A DNA stretch of 64,000 bases from RSA9 sp036381195 (GCA_036381195.1 DASVDH010000084.1:28160-92159), one strand, 5' to 3'; positions 42,990 through 52,078 are shown, counted from the stretch's first letter. A program made the numbers and translations. The notes: generated by a model from the letters alone, not told the origin.

Positions 42990-44588
42990 AGATCCGGCCA
43001 CTCCGCGCAGGACCTCTTCCTGCGCGAGTGTCGTGCCGGTCAGCGCGGGGCGGCGCTGGGTCCAGCGGGCATCGAGGAAGGCCGCGAGCTCGGCGCGCGT
43101 GCGTTCGGGCGGCCAATCCAGCAGCTCCGCCATGAGCTGTGCCGCCGCGGCCGCGCAGTCCAGCCCGTCGCAGGAGGCGGCGCCGAGGTGCGCGTGCCGG
43201 CGCAGGTCCTCGAGCGTGCGGCACCCCTCCTCGAGGACGGCGTGGCGGATCTCCGCGGCGGTGACGGCCTCGGCGCGGCAGATCGGTGCCAGGTCGTCCG
43301 CCGGCGCGCCGCCGAGCACATGCCGGGCGCGGCTGCCGAGCCGGCGCCACACTCGCTCGAGGGCCGCCGGCTGCAGCGGGATGCTGGCCGCGAGCGCGCG
43401 GAAGTCCGGCGCCTCCTCGGCGCCCGGGAGCGGCCGGGTGCCCGTGACGCACGGGACGCGCGGGTGGCCCAATTTTTCCATGACGATGTCCGTCGCCTCT
43501 TCGGCGAAGAGGCGGTAGGAGGCGAGCTTGCCGCCGGCCATGGAGAGGAGTCCGGGCACGCCGTCCCGCGCCTCGTGGTCCAGGACCTCGTGCCGGCGGG
43601 ACAGGTCGTCCGCGTCCACGCCCCACTCGAACAGCGTGTTGCGGACGCCCGCCCAGGCGCGGAGCGGGCGCCAGCGGCGTGCCTGGGGCAGGGCACGCGC
43701 GGCGGCCTCGAGAACGTACGCGACCTCGTCGCGCGTGACCTCGGCGTCCACGTGGGCGGGGTCGCCGTAGTAATCGTCATCGGTGGTCCCGAGGATCGTC
43801 TCGGCGCCGTGCGGGACCAGAAAGAGAGTGCGGCCATCGATGCCTTCCAGGATCAGCCCGAAGTTGCCGATGCGCCGCTCGAAGGTGACGTGAATCCCCT
43901 TTCCCGGCCGGAGCGGCACGCTGGCGCCGGCGAGCGCGGCGACGCGCCCGGCCCACGGCCCCGCGGCGTTCAGCACGAGCCGCGCCTCCAGCTCCCGGGC
44001 GCCGCCGCCCAGCCGATCGCGGACGCGCGCGCCACGCACGGCCCGGCCGGAGAACAGGAGCTCCTCCACCTCGGTGTGGGGGAAGATGTCGGCGCCGGCG
44101 GCGCGCGCGTCCAGCGCGTTCAGCGCCGCGAGCCGGAAGACGTCCACGCCCCACTCGTCCAGGGTGAAGGCGCCGGTCACGGAGGGCGCGAGGCCCGGCT
44201 CGATGCGGCGAGCCTCGGCCGCGGACAGGCGCGCGTGGCGCAGCCCGCCCTTCGCGCGGGCGTGCGGGTCGTAGGCGGCGAGGAACGCCTCCATCGCCTC
44301 CGTTCGGAGCGTCCGGGCCTCGAAGAGGGGCCACAGGAACGGGATGCGGAACATCAGGTGCGGCGCGATGCGCCGGATCCGGCCCGCGTCCCCCGAGGAG
44401 GTGCGGGTCGTGGGCACGTCGTAGAGCAGATAGCGGATCCCGCCGTGCACCATGCGCGTGGACGCGCCCGTCGTGCCGGCGCCCCAGTCCTCCCGCTCGA
44501 CGAGGGCGACGCGCAGCCCGCGCAGCGCCGCGTCCCGCGCCACGCCCGTGCCGTTGATCCCGCCACCGATGACGAGGAGATCGTACAT
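42987..44588 (-). CDS. FAD-dependent glycerol-3-phosphate dehydrogenase (GlpA/GlpD family)
   Basis: The 533-residue protein has the FAD-binding start MYDLLVIGGGINGTGVARDA. Family phrases are GTTGASTRMVHGGIRYL, TGAFTLDEWGVDVFRL, LVLNAAGPWAGRVAAL and LILEGIDGRTLFLVPHG. The C-terminal region contains HLGAASCDGLDC (Cys473 and Cys478), reminiscent of the cysteine motif of the anaerobic GlpA subunit, but no GlpB or GlpC genes are nearby. It oxidises glycerol-3-phosphate to dihydroxyacetone phosphate and passes electrons to the membrane. No strong ribosome binding site is seen before ATG 44588. Confidence 0.9.
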   Translation of the reverse strand: MYDLLVIGGGINGTGVARDAALRGLRVALVEREDWGAGTTGASTRMVHGGIRYLLYDVPTTRTSSGDAGRIRRIAPHLMFRIPFLWPLFEARTLRTEAMEAFLAAYDPHARAKGGLRHARLSAAEARRIEPGLAPSVTGAFTLDEWGVDVFRLAALNALDARAAGADIFPHTEVEELLFSGRAVRGARVRDRLGGGARELEARLVLNAAGPWAGRVAALAGASVPLRPGKGIHVTFERRIGNFGLILEGIDGRTLFLVPHGAETILGTTDDDYYGDPAHVDAEVTRDEVAYVLEAAARALPQARRWRPLRAWAGVRNTLFEWGVDADDLSRRHEVLDHEARDGVPGLLSMAGGKLASYRLFAEEATDIVMEKLGHPRVPCVTGTRPLPGAEEAPDFRALAASIPLQPAALERVWRRLGSRARHVLGGAPADDLAPICRAEAVTAAEIRHAVLEEGCRTLEDLRRHAHLGAASCDGLDCAAAAAQLMAELLDWPPERTRAELAAFLDARWTQRRPALTGTTLAQEEVLRGVAGS

Positions 44589-44825
44589 CGCTCGATTCTG
44601 CAAGCGTTTGTGCGCGTCGGCCCCTCGCGTCCGCCTCCGCGCCGCCGCCCACTCGGGCAGCACGCCTGGTCGCGCCGGCCCCGGCGCGGCGCGCCCGGCC
44701 GGGCCACAGGTCCTGCGCCCTCGGGCGGCCGCGCCGGGGCCGGGGCTCCGTGCCGTCCCGGAGGGCCCCGGCCCCGGGCTCAACCATAGCCGGCGCGGAT
44801 CTTTCCGTCTACGGAGGCAGCCGTT

Positions 44826-47069
44826 ATGTTAGGCGAGGGTCACTCCTCTCACTCCTTCCGGGCCATGTCTCGATCGCTCCTTCTGTCCGGCATCCTGCTG
44901 GCCGTCGCCGGGAGCAGTACCGAGATGGTTGGCCAGTCGACGCTCGCCCGAGCGGAACTGCAGCGCGGCGTGGATGCGTACGTGCGGGGCGATACCGCTG
45001 CGGCGCTCGAGCTGCTGGACCGGGCCATCGCACTCGACCCGCAGCTCGCCGAGGCGCATTTCCAGCGCGGCCAGATCCTCGCCCACCGCTCCAGCGCCCG
45101 GGCCACGGACTTCGAGGATCGCAAGGAGGCGCAGGCCTCCCTCGAGGCCGCCCTCCGCTACGACCCGGGCAACCCCATGTACCTGCTCGAGCTGGGCAAG
45201 CTGATGCTGAAGCAGCAGATCCGGCTCGATGCGGAGCGCATCTTCAAGCGCGCGCTCGACGCGGCCGCGCGGGCGGACGCCGCGACCCTGGCCGAGGTCC
45301 ACTACCAGCTCGGCCTCATGCGCGAGACGCAGTGGCTGCGCTTCAGTCTCCGGCACAACCTGCCTCCCCACGTTGCGCAGCTCGATGCCGACGCCGCGTT
45401 CGACGACGCACGCTACGTCTGGGACCTGCTCGACGCCTCGAACGCCTTGCACGATGGCGGGGCCGTGGACCGCGAGCGGATGCTGCACCATTTCCGCGCG
45501 GCGATCCGGGCGAATCCGGCGCACGCGGGTGCGAACGCGCACCTGCTCGCCTACCTCTACGACGAAGCGCCCATCGAGGAGTACGTCGCACACGCCCGCC
45601 AGTTCGTGCGCGCCGCGCCCTCCATTCCCGAGGCCTACCTCGCGCTCGGCCTGGGCCTGTACCGCGCCGGCAACACCGACGAGGCGCAGGGCGCCTTCGA
45701 GTACGCGCTGAGTCTGATGCCTCCTGAGGACCGCGCGGACTTCGAGAACATCGCGCGGATCATGACGAAGGACCTGGAGGAGCGGTACGCGTCGCTCTCG
45801 CCCGACGAGCAGGCCGAGTTCCGGCGCCGCTTCTGGGGGCAGGCCGATCCGCTGTTCCTGACGGCCGCGAACGAGTTCCGCCTCGAGTACATGGCGCGCA
45901 TGACCTACGCGGACATCCGCTTCGGCGTGCCGGAATACGGGCTGCGCGGCTGGGAGACGGATCGCGGCATGATCTACGTCCGGTACGGCGAGCCGGCACG
46001 CAAGGCCACCTTCGCGCCGTCCACATCGTCCCAGGGTGACCTCCATGCGATCGGCATGCTCACGACGGTGTGGTCCTACGGCCGCCGCGGACCGGTGTTC
46101 GTGTTCCGCCAGAACCCCGGCTACCGCAACGCCAATTTCGCCAATGACTTCCGGTTCTACGCGGAGGACTACCGCAGCGTCCGGCCGGCTGTCATGGCCT
46201 CGCCGTCCATCCCGGAACCTTTCGAGCTGCCGATCCAGGTGGCGCGCTTCCGCGGGCCCGGCGGTGCACTGGACATCGAGGTGCACTCCCTGGTGCCGCT
46301 CGACCGGCTCGGCGAGCGCGCGGCCGTGGTGAACGGCGAGGTCGAGCTGGGGTTGTTCGTGCAGGATGAAGGGGCCCGGGAAATCAAGCGCGAGACGCGC
46401 GCCGAGGTCGTGGAGTTTCGCAGCGACTCGACCGCGCCGGAGCGGATCGAGAGCTGGAGCCTCACGCTGCCGCAGGCGCAGCGCTATCTCGTCGGCGTGG
46501 AAGCGCGCGAGCCGCTCACGTGGCGCGCGGCCGCCGGCCGGGCCGTCGTCGAACCCAGGAGCTTCCCCGCGGGCGAGCTCGCCGTCTCCGATCTGCTCCT
46601 CGCCCGCGATGTCGAACCGCTCCGGGCGGAGCCCGTCGCGCGCGCGGACTTCCGGATCGCGCCCAACCCGGCCATGCGGTACGGTCCCGGCGACCCGGTC
46701 GCGCTCTACTTCGAGATCTACAACCTGCTGCCGGATGCCGACCAGTTCGTGTCGTACGAGGTCGAGCTCGTGGTCACGATCGAGGAAATCGAGCGTGAGG
46801 GGCCGGCCCTCGCACGGATCATCGGCGAACTCGCGGACAAGTGGGGCCTGACCCAGGAGGGCGCAGACGCCGCACAGCTCCGCTTCCGCAAAGAGGCGTA
46901 CGTCCAGGCGCGCGACTTGGTCCCGGAGTACTTCAAGGTCCAGTTCCCGGATGCGCCGGCCGGGCGCTACCGTCTGGTGCTGACCGTGCGGGACCGGAAC
47001 GCGGACCGCACGGCCGTGACGGAGAGGGAGTTCCGGGTCGGCGCCCCCGCGACGGAGGAGGCGAGATGA
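44826..47069 (+). CDS. GWxTD-domain protein with TPR-like N-terminus
   Basis: The 747-residue product has a signal peptide (SLLLSGILLAVAGSS), then TPR-like helical repeats (LQRGVDAYVRGDTAAALELL, IPEAYLALGLGLYRAGNTDEA), and the GWxTD signature GWETDRGMIYVRYGEP at about 375-390, followed by a beta-rich C-terminal half. GWxTD proteins occur in several deep-branching phyla and have no established function. GGAGG lies eight bases before ATG 44826; a later ATG at 44865 would give a shorter signal peptide. Its stop overlaps the next gene (ATGA), and a TonB gene follows. Confidence 0.88.
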   Translation: MLGEGHSSHSFRAMSRSLLLSGILLAVAGSSTEMVGQSTLARAELQRGVDAYVRGDTAAALELLDRAIALDPQLAEAHFQRGQILAHRSSARATDFEDRKEAQASLEAALRYDPGNPMYLLELGKLMLKQQIRLDAERIFKRALDAAARADAATLAEVHYQLGLMRETQWLRFSLRHNLPPHVAQLDADAAFDDARYVWDLLDASNALHDGGAVDRERMLHHFRAAIRANPAHAGANAHLLAYLYDEAPIEEYVAHARQFVRAAPSIPEAYLALGLGLYRAGNTDEAQGAFEYALSLMPPEDRADFENIARIMTKDLEERYASLSPDEQAEFRRRFWGQADPLFLTAANEFRLEYMARMTYADIRFGVPEYGLRGWETDRGMIYVRYGEPARKATFAPSTSSQGDLHAIGMLTTVWSYGRRGPVFVFRQNPGYRNANFANDFRFYAEDYRSVRPAVMASPSIPEPFELPIQVARFRGPGGALDIEVHSLVPLDRLGERAAVVNGEVELGLFVQDEGAREIKRETRAEVVEFRSDSTAPERIESWSLTLPQAQRYLVGVEAREPLTWRAAAGRAVVEPRSFPAGELAVSDLLLARDVEPLRAEPVARADFRIAPNPAMRYGPGDPVALYFEIYNLLPDADQFVSYEVELVVTIEEIEREGPALARIIGELADKWGLTQEGADAAQLRFRKEAYVQARDLVPEYFKVQFPDAPAGRYRLVLTVRDRNADRTAVTEREFRVGAPATEEAR

Positions 47070-48295
47070 GGCCGCTGTGGCTCTACGTGCCGGTCGTGTG
47101 CGCCGTGCTGGTATCCACGAACGTGTCCGCGTTCGCGCAGGCGGCTGCGCCGGCGACGTCCAGCCAGCCGGTGGACGAGATGCCGTCGGTCAGGGGTCAG
47201 CGCCGCTTCCTCTTCGCGGCGCTCGGGATGGCGATCGGGGTCATCCCCACCCTGATCATTTCGGGGCGGTCCAACGACAGGGGCGTGTGCTCGTCCCGCT
47301 CCTGCACCATCGCCCTGGGCGCGGCCATGGGCGGCGCCGCCGGCTTCCTGATCGGCCGCGACCTGGACCGGTCCGCTGCGGCCCGTGAGGCCCGCGGCCC
47401 CACGCTCCACTTCCCCGTGCACCCGATCGAGCTGGACCTGACGCCCGAGGCGGTCGATGCTTACGAGGGCGGCGCCATCGTCGTCGGCCGCGAGGGGATC
47501 GCAACGGTGGGGCAGGACCGCACCGTCCGCAGACGCGGCGGGGCGATCCGCGGCGTGTCCGCCGTGGCCGCCCTGCCCGCCCACGACGCGGTGCTCGCCG
47601 TCACCGGGACCGGCGTCTACTCCTTCGACCTCAGCGGCTCCCAGGAAGCCGGCCGGGTCGTGCTCCCGGAGGGCGGCGCGACGCTACAGCCGATCGCGGC
47701 GGACCAGGTCGTGCTGGGCGGCGCCGACCTCGTGCGCCGGCTCCGGCTCTCCGGCAGGGGCTCGCTGCTCACGCTGGCGGAGGAATCCCGTGCCCCGGCC
47801 ACGGGGCTCTCGACCGCCCTTGCCTACGCCCCGCGGGCCGGGATCCTCTGGGCCTTGGCCGGGGACCGCCTCGTGGCCAGGACGACCGAGCTCCGCGAGG
47901 TCGGCAGCGTCGTCCTGCCGGCCGCCGGGCGCTCGCTCTCCGTCAGCGGCGGGCGCGCCATCGTCGCTGCGGGGTCCAACGGCCTCTTCATGGTGGACAT
48001 CCGGGAGCCGGCCAGCCCCCGAGTGCTCGGCCAGCTCCGAGGGATCGGTTTTGCCTTCGACGCGGTACTCAAGGGCGACACGGCCTACATCGCGGGCGGC
48101 CGGGAAGGGCTGCTGGTCGTGGACGTGGCGGACCCGGAGGCCCCGCGCGTGCTCGGCGCGGCACGGGACCTGGGGTTCGTGGGCAGCGTGGCGCTTGCAC
48201 CCGATGGACGCCTCTACGCAACGGACCGCGAGGGCGAGCGCCTGTTCCTGGTGGAACTGAGAACGGGCGAGTCGGGCTCGGGCGGCGGACGCTGA
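47066..48295 (+). CDS. Secreted/membrane LVIVD-repeat beta-propeller protein
   Basis: The 409-residue product has a signal peptide (LWLYVPVVCAVLVSTNVSAFA), two hydrophobic segments near residues 50-66 and 82-96, and then a beta-propeller with LVIVD-type repeats: GLFMVDIREPASPRVLGQL and GLLVVDVADPEAPRVLGAA. The start overlaps the GWxTD gene stop as ATGA. LVIVD repeats are found in extracellular proteins of unknown role. It is sandwiched between GWxTD and TonB genes, which suggests an envelope function. Confidence 0.82.
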   Translation: MRPLWLYVPVVCAVLVSTNVSAFAQAAAPATSSQPVDEMPSVRGQRRFLFAALGMAIGVIPTLIISGRSNDRGVCSSRSCTIALGAAMGGAAGFLIGRDLDRSAAAREARGPTLHFPVHPIELDLTPEAVDAYEGGAIVVGREGIATVGQDRTVRRRGGAIRGVSAVAALPAHDAVLAVTGTGVYSFDLSGSQEAGRVVLPEGGATLQPIAADQVVLGGADLVRRLRLSGRGSLLTLAEESRAPATGLSTALAYAPRAGILWALAGDRLVARTTELREVGSVVLPAAGRSLSVSGGRAIVAAGSNGLFMVDIREPASPRVLGQLRGIGFAFDAVLKGDTAYIAGGREGLLVVDVADPEAPRVLGAARDLGFVGSVALAPDGRLYATDREGERLFLVELRTGESGSGGGR

Positions 48296-48328
48296 CCGCC
48301 CCGGGCATGGCTCGCTGCGGATCGATGA

Positions 48329-49042
48329 ATGGACCGCGAGCAGCCCATCCTGCGCGCGCATGAGCACTGGCGCCGACACGGGCGCATCTTCCGGCGAGCG
48401 CTGCTCGTCTCGGTGCTGTTCCACGCGCTCCTGTTCCTGATCTTCCGCGGCAGCCGGGTGCCGCCCTCGCCGTTCGCGGCCGCGGGCCCGCGCGCGGGCG
48501 ATGACCGCGCCGCGGCACGCGGCGGAGGCAGCATGCAGGCCATCGCGATCATCGCGCCGCCCGAGCCCGAGCCGATCCCGCGGCCGCCGGCCCCTGTCCC
48601 GGTGCCGGACCTCGCCCTCGAGGTCGAGGAACTGCCCGAGCCGCAGATCCAGCCCGTCACGCTCGCGGAGGCGCCGGGCTTCGGCGGGCCCGAAAAGGGG
48701 CCGGATTCCGGGCCCGGAGTCGACGGCGGCACGGGCCGCGGCGACGGCGGCACCGCGGCCACCGGCCGCTTCCGCGTGATCCCACCCGCGCCGCGCGGCT
48801 TGATCCTGCCGCCCAGCGACCCGCCCGGAAACGTGCGCGGCAAGCAGATCGCCGTCTGGGTCTTCGTCACCGAGACGGGCCGCGTCGTCCCGGACTCGAC
48901 TCGCCTCCAGCCGCCCACCGGCAACGCCGGCTTCGATGAGCGGTTGCGCCGCCAGGCCGCGCAGTGGGTCTTCGAGCCCGCCCGCCGCGGCGGGCGCCCC
49001 GTCGCCGAGTGGTTCCGCTACGAGATCTGCGCCGGCTGCTGA
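48329..49042 (+). CDS. TonB-family energy transducer
   Basis: The 237-residue protein has a cytoplasmic N-terminus, one membrane helix (ALLVSVLFHALLFLIF, about residues 24-39), a Pro/Glu-rich periplasmic linker (PPEPEPIPRPPAPVPVPD), and a C-terminal TonB domain (IAVWVFVTETGRVVPDST, then FDERLRRQAAQWVFEPA). TonB transmits proton-motive force to outer-membrane receptors. ExbB and ExbD genes are not in the window, so the partner is encoded elsewhere. It ends with two cysteines (CAGC). Confidence 0.88.
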   Translation: MDREQPILRAHEHWRRHGRIFRRALLVSVLFHALLFLIFRGSRVPPSPFAAAGPRAGDDRAAARGGGSMQAIAIIAPPEPEPIPRPPAPVPVPDLALEVEELPEPQIQPVTLAEAPGFGGPEKGPDSGPGVDGGTGRGDGGTAATGRFRVIPPAPRGLILPPSDPPGNVRGKQIAVWVFVTETGRVVPDSTRLQPPTGNAGFDERLRRQAAQWVFEPARRGGRPVAEWFRYEICAGC

Positions 49043-49218
49043 TCTGCGCCGGCTGCCGAGGCGGCGCGCCGGCGAGCGGGCGGCGCCGAGCGCTTTCCGT
49101 CGGAGTGGGTACTCGTAGGCGAAGCGCAGCAGCCCGACGCTGGTCGAGCTGGCGACGATCACCGGAGCCCAGAAGCGGCCCGGGAGTGCCGGCTCGCCAG
49201 AGCCCCGGGCGCCTTCCG

Positions 49219-50064
49219 CTACCGCCGCGCCCGCACCTGCACGCTCACGATCCCCCCGGCCCCGAAATCTGCCAGCTCCGCACCCGCGTACCGCCGCTCG
49301 CCCACGACCTCCACGTCCCGGAACCCCGCACGCCGGATGGTCTCCAGGTACTCGCCCTTCTCCAGCGCGCCCGCGATGCAGCCGGCCCACGCCTCGAGAT
49401 CACGGCGCACCGCCTCCGGCAGCTCGCCCTCGACCACCAGGTCGGAGACCAGCAGCCTGCCGCCCGGCCGCAGCACGCGGAGCGCTTCGCGGAACACCGC
49501 CAGCTTGTCCGTCGCGAGATTGATCACGCAGTTGCTCATGACGACGTCGACCGACGCATCCTCGACCGGCAGCCGCTCGATGTCGCCGAGCCGGAACTCG
49601 ACGTTGGCGTAGCCCCCCTCGCGCGCGTTGGCCCACGCCCGCTCGATCATCTCCGGCGTCATGTCCACGCCGATGACGCGGCCCGAGGGGCCGACCGCCA
49701 ACGCGGCCAGAAACGCATCCATGCCGGCGCCGGATCCCAGGTCGAGCACGCGCTCGCCGGGACGCAACTCCGCGAGCGCCACGGGGTTGCCGCAGCCCAG
49801 GCCCGTGACCGCCCCGGAGGGGACCGCGGTGAGATCCTCCGCGTTGTAGCCGACGGCGAGCGTGCGCTCGGCGGCGCTCGCCCCGCCCGGCCCGGCCAGC
49901 CCGGCCGCGGAGGCCGCGCCCCCCGGGATCGCGGCTTCCGCCGGCCCACAGCCGCAGCCGCCGTCCTCGCCGCCTCCGCAGCACGAGCCGCCGCCCGACG
50001 CGATCGCGGCATAGCGCCGCCGCACGTGCTCCTTGATCTGCTCGGCCCTCTGCATGATCTGCAT
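49219..50064 (-). CDS. arsM: Arsenite S-adenosylmethionine methyltransferase
   Basis: The 281-residue enzyme has the ArsM pattern: VGYNAEDLTAVPSGAV near residue 71, GLGCGNPVALAEL (Cys91), motif I VLDLGSGAGMDAF, SNCVINLATDK (Cys179) and AWAGCIAGAL (Cys229). Cys179 and Cys229 are 50 apart, matching the arsenite-binding cysteines of algal ArsM. An extra cysteine-rich N-terminal segment (Cys28, 29, 37, 39) may help bind arsenic. GGGAGGGATC precedes the ATG. A 19-bp operator at 50128-50146 lies upstream, shared with the MarR/acetyltransferase unit. Confidence 0.93.
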   Translation of the reverse strand: MQIMQRAEQIKEHVRRRYAAIASGGGSCCGGGEDGGCGCGPAEAAIPGGAASAAGLAGPGGASAAERTLAVGYNAEDLTAVPSGAVTGLGCGNPVALAELRPGERVLDLGSGAGMDAFLAALAVGPSGRVIGVDMTPEMIERAWANAREGGYANVEFRLGDIERLPVEDASVDVVMSNCVINLATDKLAVFREALRVLRPGGRLLVSDLVVEGELPEAVRRDLEAWAGCIAGALEKGEYLETIRRAGFRDVEVVGERRYAGAELADFGAGGIVSVQVRARR

Positions 50065-50127
50065 GGTCGGATCCCTCCCGGTCCAGGTTGTGCCGCGCGG
50101 TTGCGTGCCTTGCCGCGGCCGCGCCAT

Positions 50128-50146
50128 TCGTTGGTACATGCAACTA
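50128..50146. promoter_or_regulatory. Palindromic operator upstream of arsM
   Basis: TCGTTG, seven bases (gtacatg) and CAACTA form an inverted repeat 64 bases before the arsM start. The same site, in inverse orientation, lies before the acetyltransferase-marR unit at 51307-51325. The MarR protein encoded between them is the likely ligand. Confidence 0.75.
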
Positions 50147-50215
50147 CATCGGCCACAAGAAAGGACCCACGCCGCACGGCCCGGCCCCGCGGCCGTGCAC
50201 GGGCCCGCCGCTCCC

Positions 50216-50758
50216 TCAGTCCACCCGGCAGCAGCTCCCGCCGCCCGCTTCCACGCGCGCCGCCGCCGCGCTCGCCAGCCGGCCGATCAGCCGCGCCATC
50301 GCCCGGCGCACCTCCGGCTCGAAGTCCGCGAGCAGCCGCATCTGGTCCGCGAGCAGCTCGTCCCGGATGCGCTCCCGCAGCCGCGCCCCCGCACGCGTCG
50401 CGGACAGCAGCACGGCGCGCCCGTCCGCCGGGTGCGCGCCGCGGCGCGCCAGACCCTTGCGCTCGAGCCCGTCCACGATGCGGCTCGCAGTGCTCTTGTC
50501 CAGGTAGAGGTGCGCCGCGAGGTCGTTGAGCGTGAGGGGGCCGCGCTGCACGAGCGCATCGAGCGCGTAGCACTGCGAGACCGAGATGTCGTGGCAGCAG
50601 ATGCGGTCGCGGTCCCGGAACTGGTAGACACGGATCAGCTCCTCGAGCGCCTGCTGGAGCTCCGCAGCATCCCGCGCGAGTTCCGGGTCCGCGGCTGGCA
50701 AAGCCGGCAGCGATGGCGCTGTTGCGCGCCGGGCCGTGCGGGGATGGGTGGTCGTCAT
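50216..50758 (-). CDS. MarR-family regulator with cysteine-rich sites
   Basis: The 180-residue protein has a MarR winged helix (ALDALVQRGPLTLNDLAAHL, then KSTASRIVDGLERKGLARRG, and RAVLLSATRAG). Cysteines at 54, 55 and 63 (ICCHDISVSQC) and at the end (Cys176-Cys177, GGGSCCRVD) could sense trivalent arsenic by thiol binding. The ATG overlaps the acetyltransferase stop (ATGA). Two identical palindromes, one upstream of each transcript of this locus, suggest autoregulation and control of arsM; this is inferred. Confidence 0.88.
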   Translation of the reverse strand: MTTTHPRTARRATAPSLPALPAADPELARDAAELQQALEELIRVYQFRDRDRICCHDISVSQCYALDALVQRGPLTLNDLAAHLYLDKSTASRIVDGLERKGLARRGAHPADGRAVLLSATRAGARLRERIRDELLADQMRLLADFEPEVRRAMARLIGRLASAAAARVEAGGGSCCRVD

Positions 50759-51240
50759 GGCATGCGGCTCGTTGCGGTCGCGGCGGCGCTGGCGGGATGC
50801 CCGTCCGTCGCCAGGTCCAGCTTCATCGCGATCGCGCTCTCCGGGCAGGCACTGGTGAACTCGACCGAGCGCCGGAGCTCCTCGGGCACGTTCGCCCGAT
50901 CCACGGCGGCGAAGCCGAAGCGCCGGAAGAAGTCCGCGGCCGTCTCCGTCAACAGGAACACCGCCCGCGCGCCGCCTCGCCGCGCTTCCGCGAGCGCCGC
51001 ACCGGTCAGCAGCGTGCCCAGCCCGCGCCCGCGCCATCCCGCGTCCACGACCGCGGAGCGCAGCAACGCGTACGGGCCGTGCCACTCCAGCCCGATCGCG
51101 CCGGCGACGACGCCCTCCGCGTCGGCGACGAAGAAGCTCCCGAACGCGTCCGTGACGCCCGCCAGCGGGAGGCCCGCGTGGCGGAGCAGCCGTTCGACGC
51201 GCGACCGGTCCCGGGGCGTGGCGCGGCGTGCTGTGGTCAT
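50755..51240 (-). CDS. GNAT acetyltransferase, ArsN2-like
   Basis: The 161-residue protein has the GNAT acetyl-CoA motif VVDAGWRGRGLGTLLTGAAL and then ARAVFLLTETAADFFRRFGF, with FTSACPESAIAMKLDL near the end, a pattern typical of ArsN2-type acetyltransferases found in arsenic operons. Known ArsN1 proteins acetylate organoarsenicals; the ArsN2 substrate is less certain. It is translationally coupled to the MarR gene and lies 67 bases downstream of an operator. Confidence 0.85.
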   Translation of the reverse strand: MTTARRATPRDRSRVERLLRHAGLPLAGVTDAFGSFFVADAEGVVAGAIGLEWHGPYALLRSAVVDAGWRGRGLGTLLTGAALAEARRGGARAVFLLTETAADFFRRFGFAAVDRANVPEELRRSVEFTSACPESAIAMKLDLATDGHPASAAATATSRMP

Positions 51241-51306
51241 GGCGCGGTTCCCGGAGCCGGCGGGTCGGCGCCCGGGGCGGCTCCCGTTGGCTCGTCGCGG
51301 TGCCAT

Positions 51307-51325
51307 TCGTTGCACGTACCAACAA
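51307..51325. promoter_or_regulatory. Palindromic operator upstream of the acetyltransferase-marR unit
   Basis: TCGTTG, seven bases (cacgtac) and CAACAA form an inverted repeat. Read on the minus strand it is TTGTTGGTACGTGCAACGA, differing from the arsM-side site (TCGTTGGTACATGCAACTA) at only three of 19 positions. Confidence 0.75.
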
Positions 51326-51468
51326 TATTCGCGCCCCCCCGGCCGCGTCAAGGGCGGGCGGGGCGCAGGGGCACGGCGCGGGGCCGCGGCGTCGTTCGCC
51401 GCGTTTGGTGCCGTGGCCGAGGTCAGGCGTCGAGGCGGAGCGCGACCCCCGCCGTACGTCGGCGCTGC

Positions 51469-51560
51469 CGTGCCGTGGACCTTGCCGCGCCCGTGCCGTG
51501 GACCTTGCCTCGCCCGCGTCGTGGACCTTGCCTCGCCCGCGTCGCGGACCTTGCCCCGCC
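51469..51560. repeat. Four tandem copies of a 23-bp unit
   Basis: Units at 51469, 51492, 51515 and 51538 read CGTGCCGTGGACCTTGCC plus five bases, with few substitutions, and a partial fifth copy follows. The unit length is not a multiple of three and the array lies between divergent genes, so it is a non-coding minisatellite. Confidence 0.85.
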
Positions 51561-51609
51561 CGCGTCGCAGGACGATCTTCTCCGGCACCACGGGAGGAGC
51601 GGGCGAGCG

Positions 51610-52023
51610 ATGATCGCACGGCGCTACGGCAGCACGATCCAGAGCGTGACGCCGAACTTCGACTCACGGGCGATGACGGAGATCGGCTTCCTGCGCACGG
51701 ACGCGCTGGTGATGCCGGCGGAGGAGTTCCTGGCTCGCCACGAGCGCGTGGGCGAGCGCGAGCTCACGGCGAGCTCGGAAGGCGATGTGAAGGACGAGGC
51801 CGAACAGGCGCTGCTCGCGTCCTTGCGCGAGCAGCTCCAGGCGCTGGAGGCGGAGGTCGGCGCCGGCCACGTGCTTCTGGTGGAGAACCAGCCGGGACAG
51901 GACTACCCGAAGACGCGGGATCGCACGACGACGCTCGTGGTCGGGGGCGAGAACCGTTTGTACTTCCGCTGGACGGTGGACCCGCCGCTCCGACTGGGGA
52001 TCTACCGGGCGAAGGCGGGCTGA
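51610..52023 (+). CDS. Conserved-looking protein of unknown function
   Basis: I do not recognise this 137-residue protein. It is soluble and acidic, with a helical middle (EAEQALLASLREQLQALEAE) and C-terminal strands (RDRTTTLVVGGENRLYFRW). GGAGGAGCGGG lies before the ATG at 51610. It ends 55 bases before the KDO-kinase-like gene on the same strand and could be the first gene of the envelope cluster. The coherent codon pattern and clear site support a real gene. Confidence 0.65.
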   Translation: MIARRYGSTIQSVTPNFDSRAMTEIGFLRTDALVMPAEEFLARHERVGERELTASSEGDVKDEAEQALLASLREQLQALEAEVGAGHVLLVENQPGQDYPKTRDRTTTLVVGGENRLYFRWTVDPPLRLGIYRAKAG

Positions 52024-52078
52024 AGCGCGCCACGGGAGCGCGGCGGCAGGCGGCGGTGCGGGCAGGCCGAGGGAGCCC

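Larger units (their letters stand above)
51241..51609. other. 369-base spacer with operator and minisatellite
   Basis: This divergent spacer holds the operator at 51307-51325 and an A+T-rich stretch next to it (caacaatattcg), the likely promoter of the acetyltransferase-marR unit. A four-copy 23-bp tandem repeat occupies 51469-51560. No gene is seen. Confidence 0.7.
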
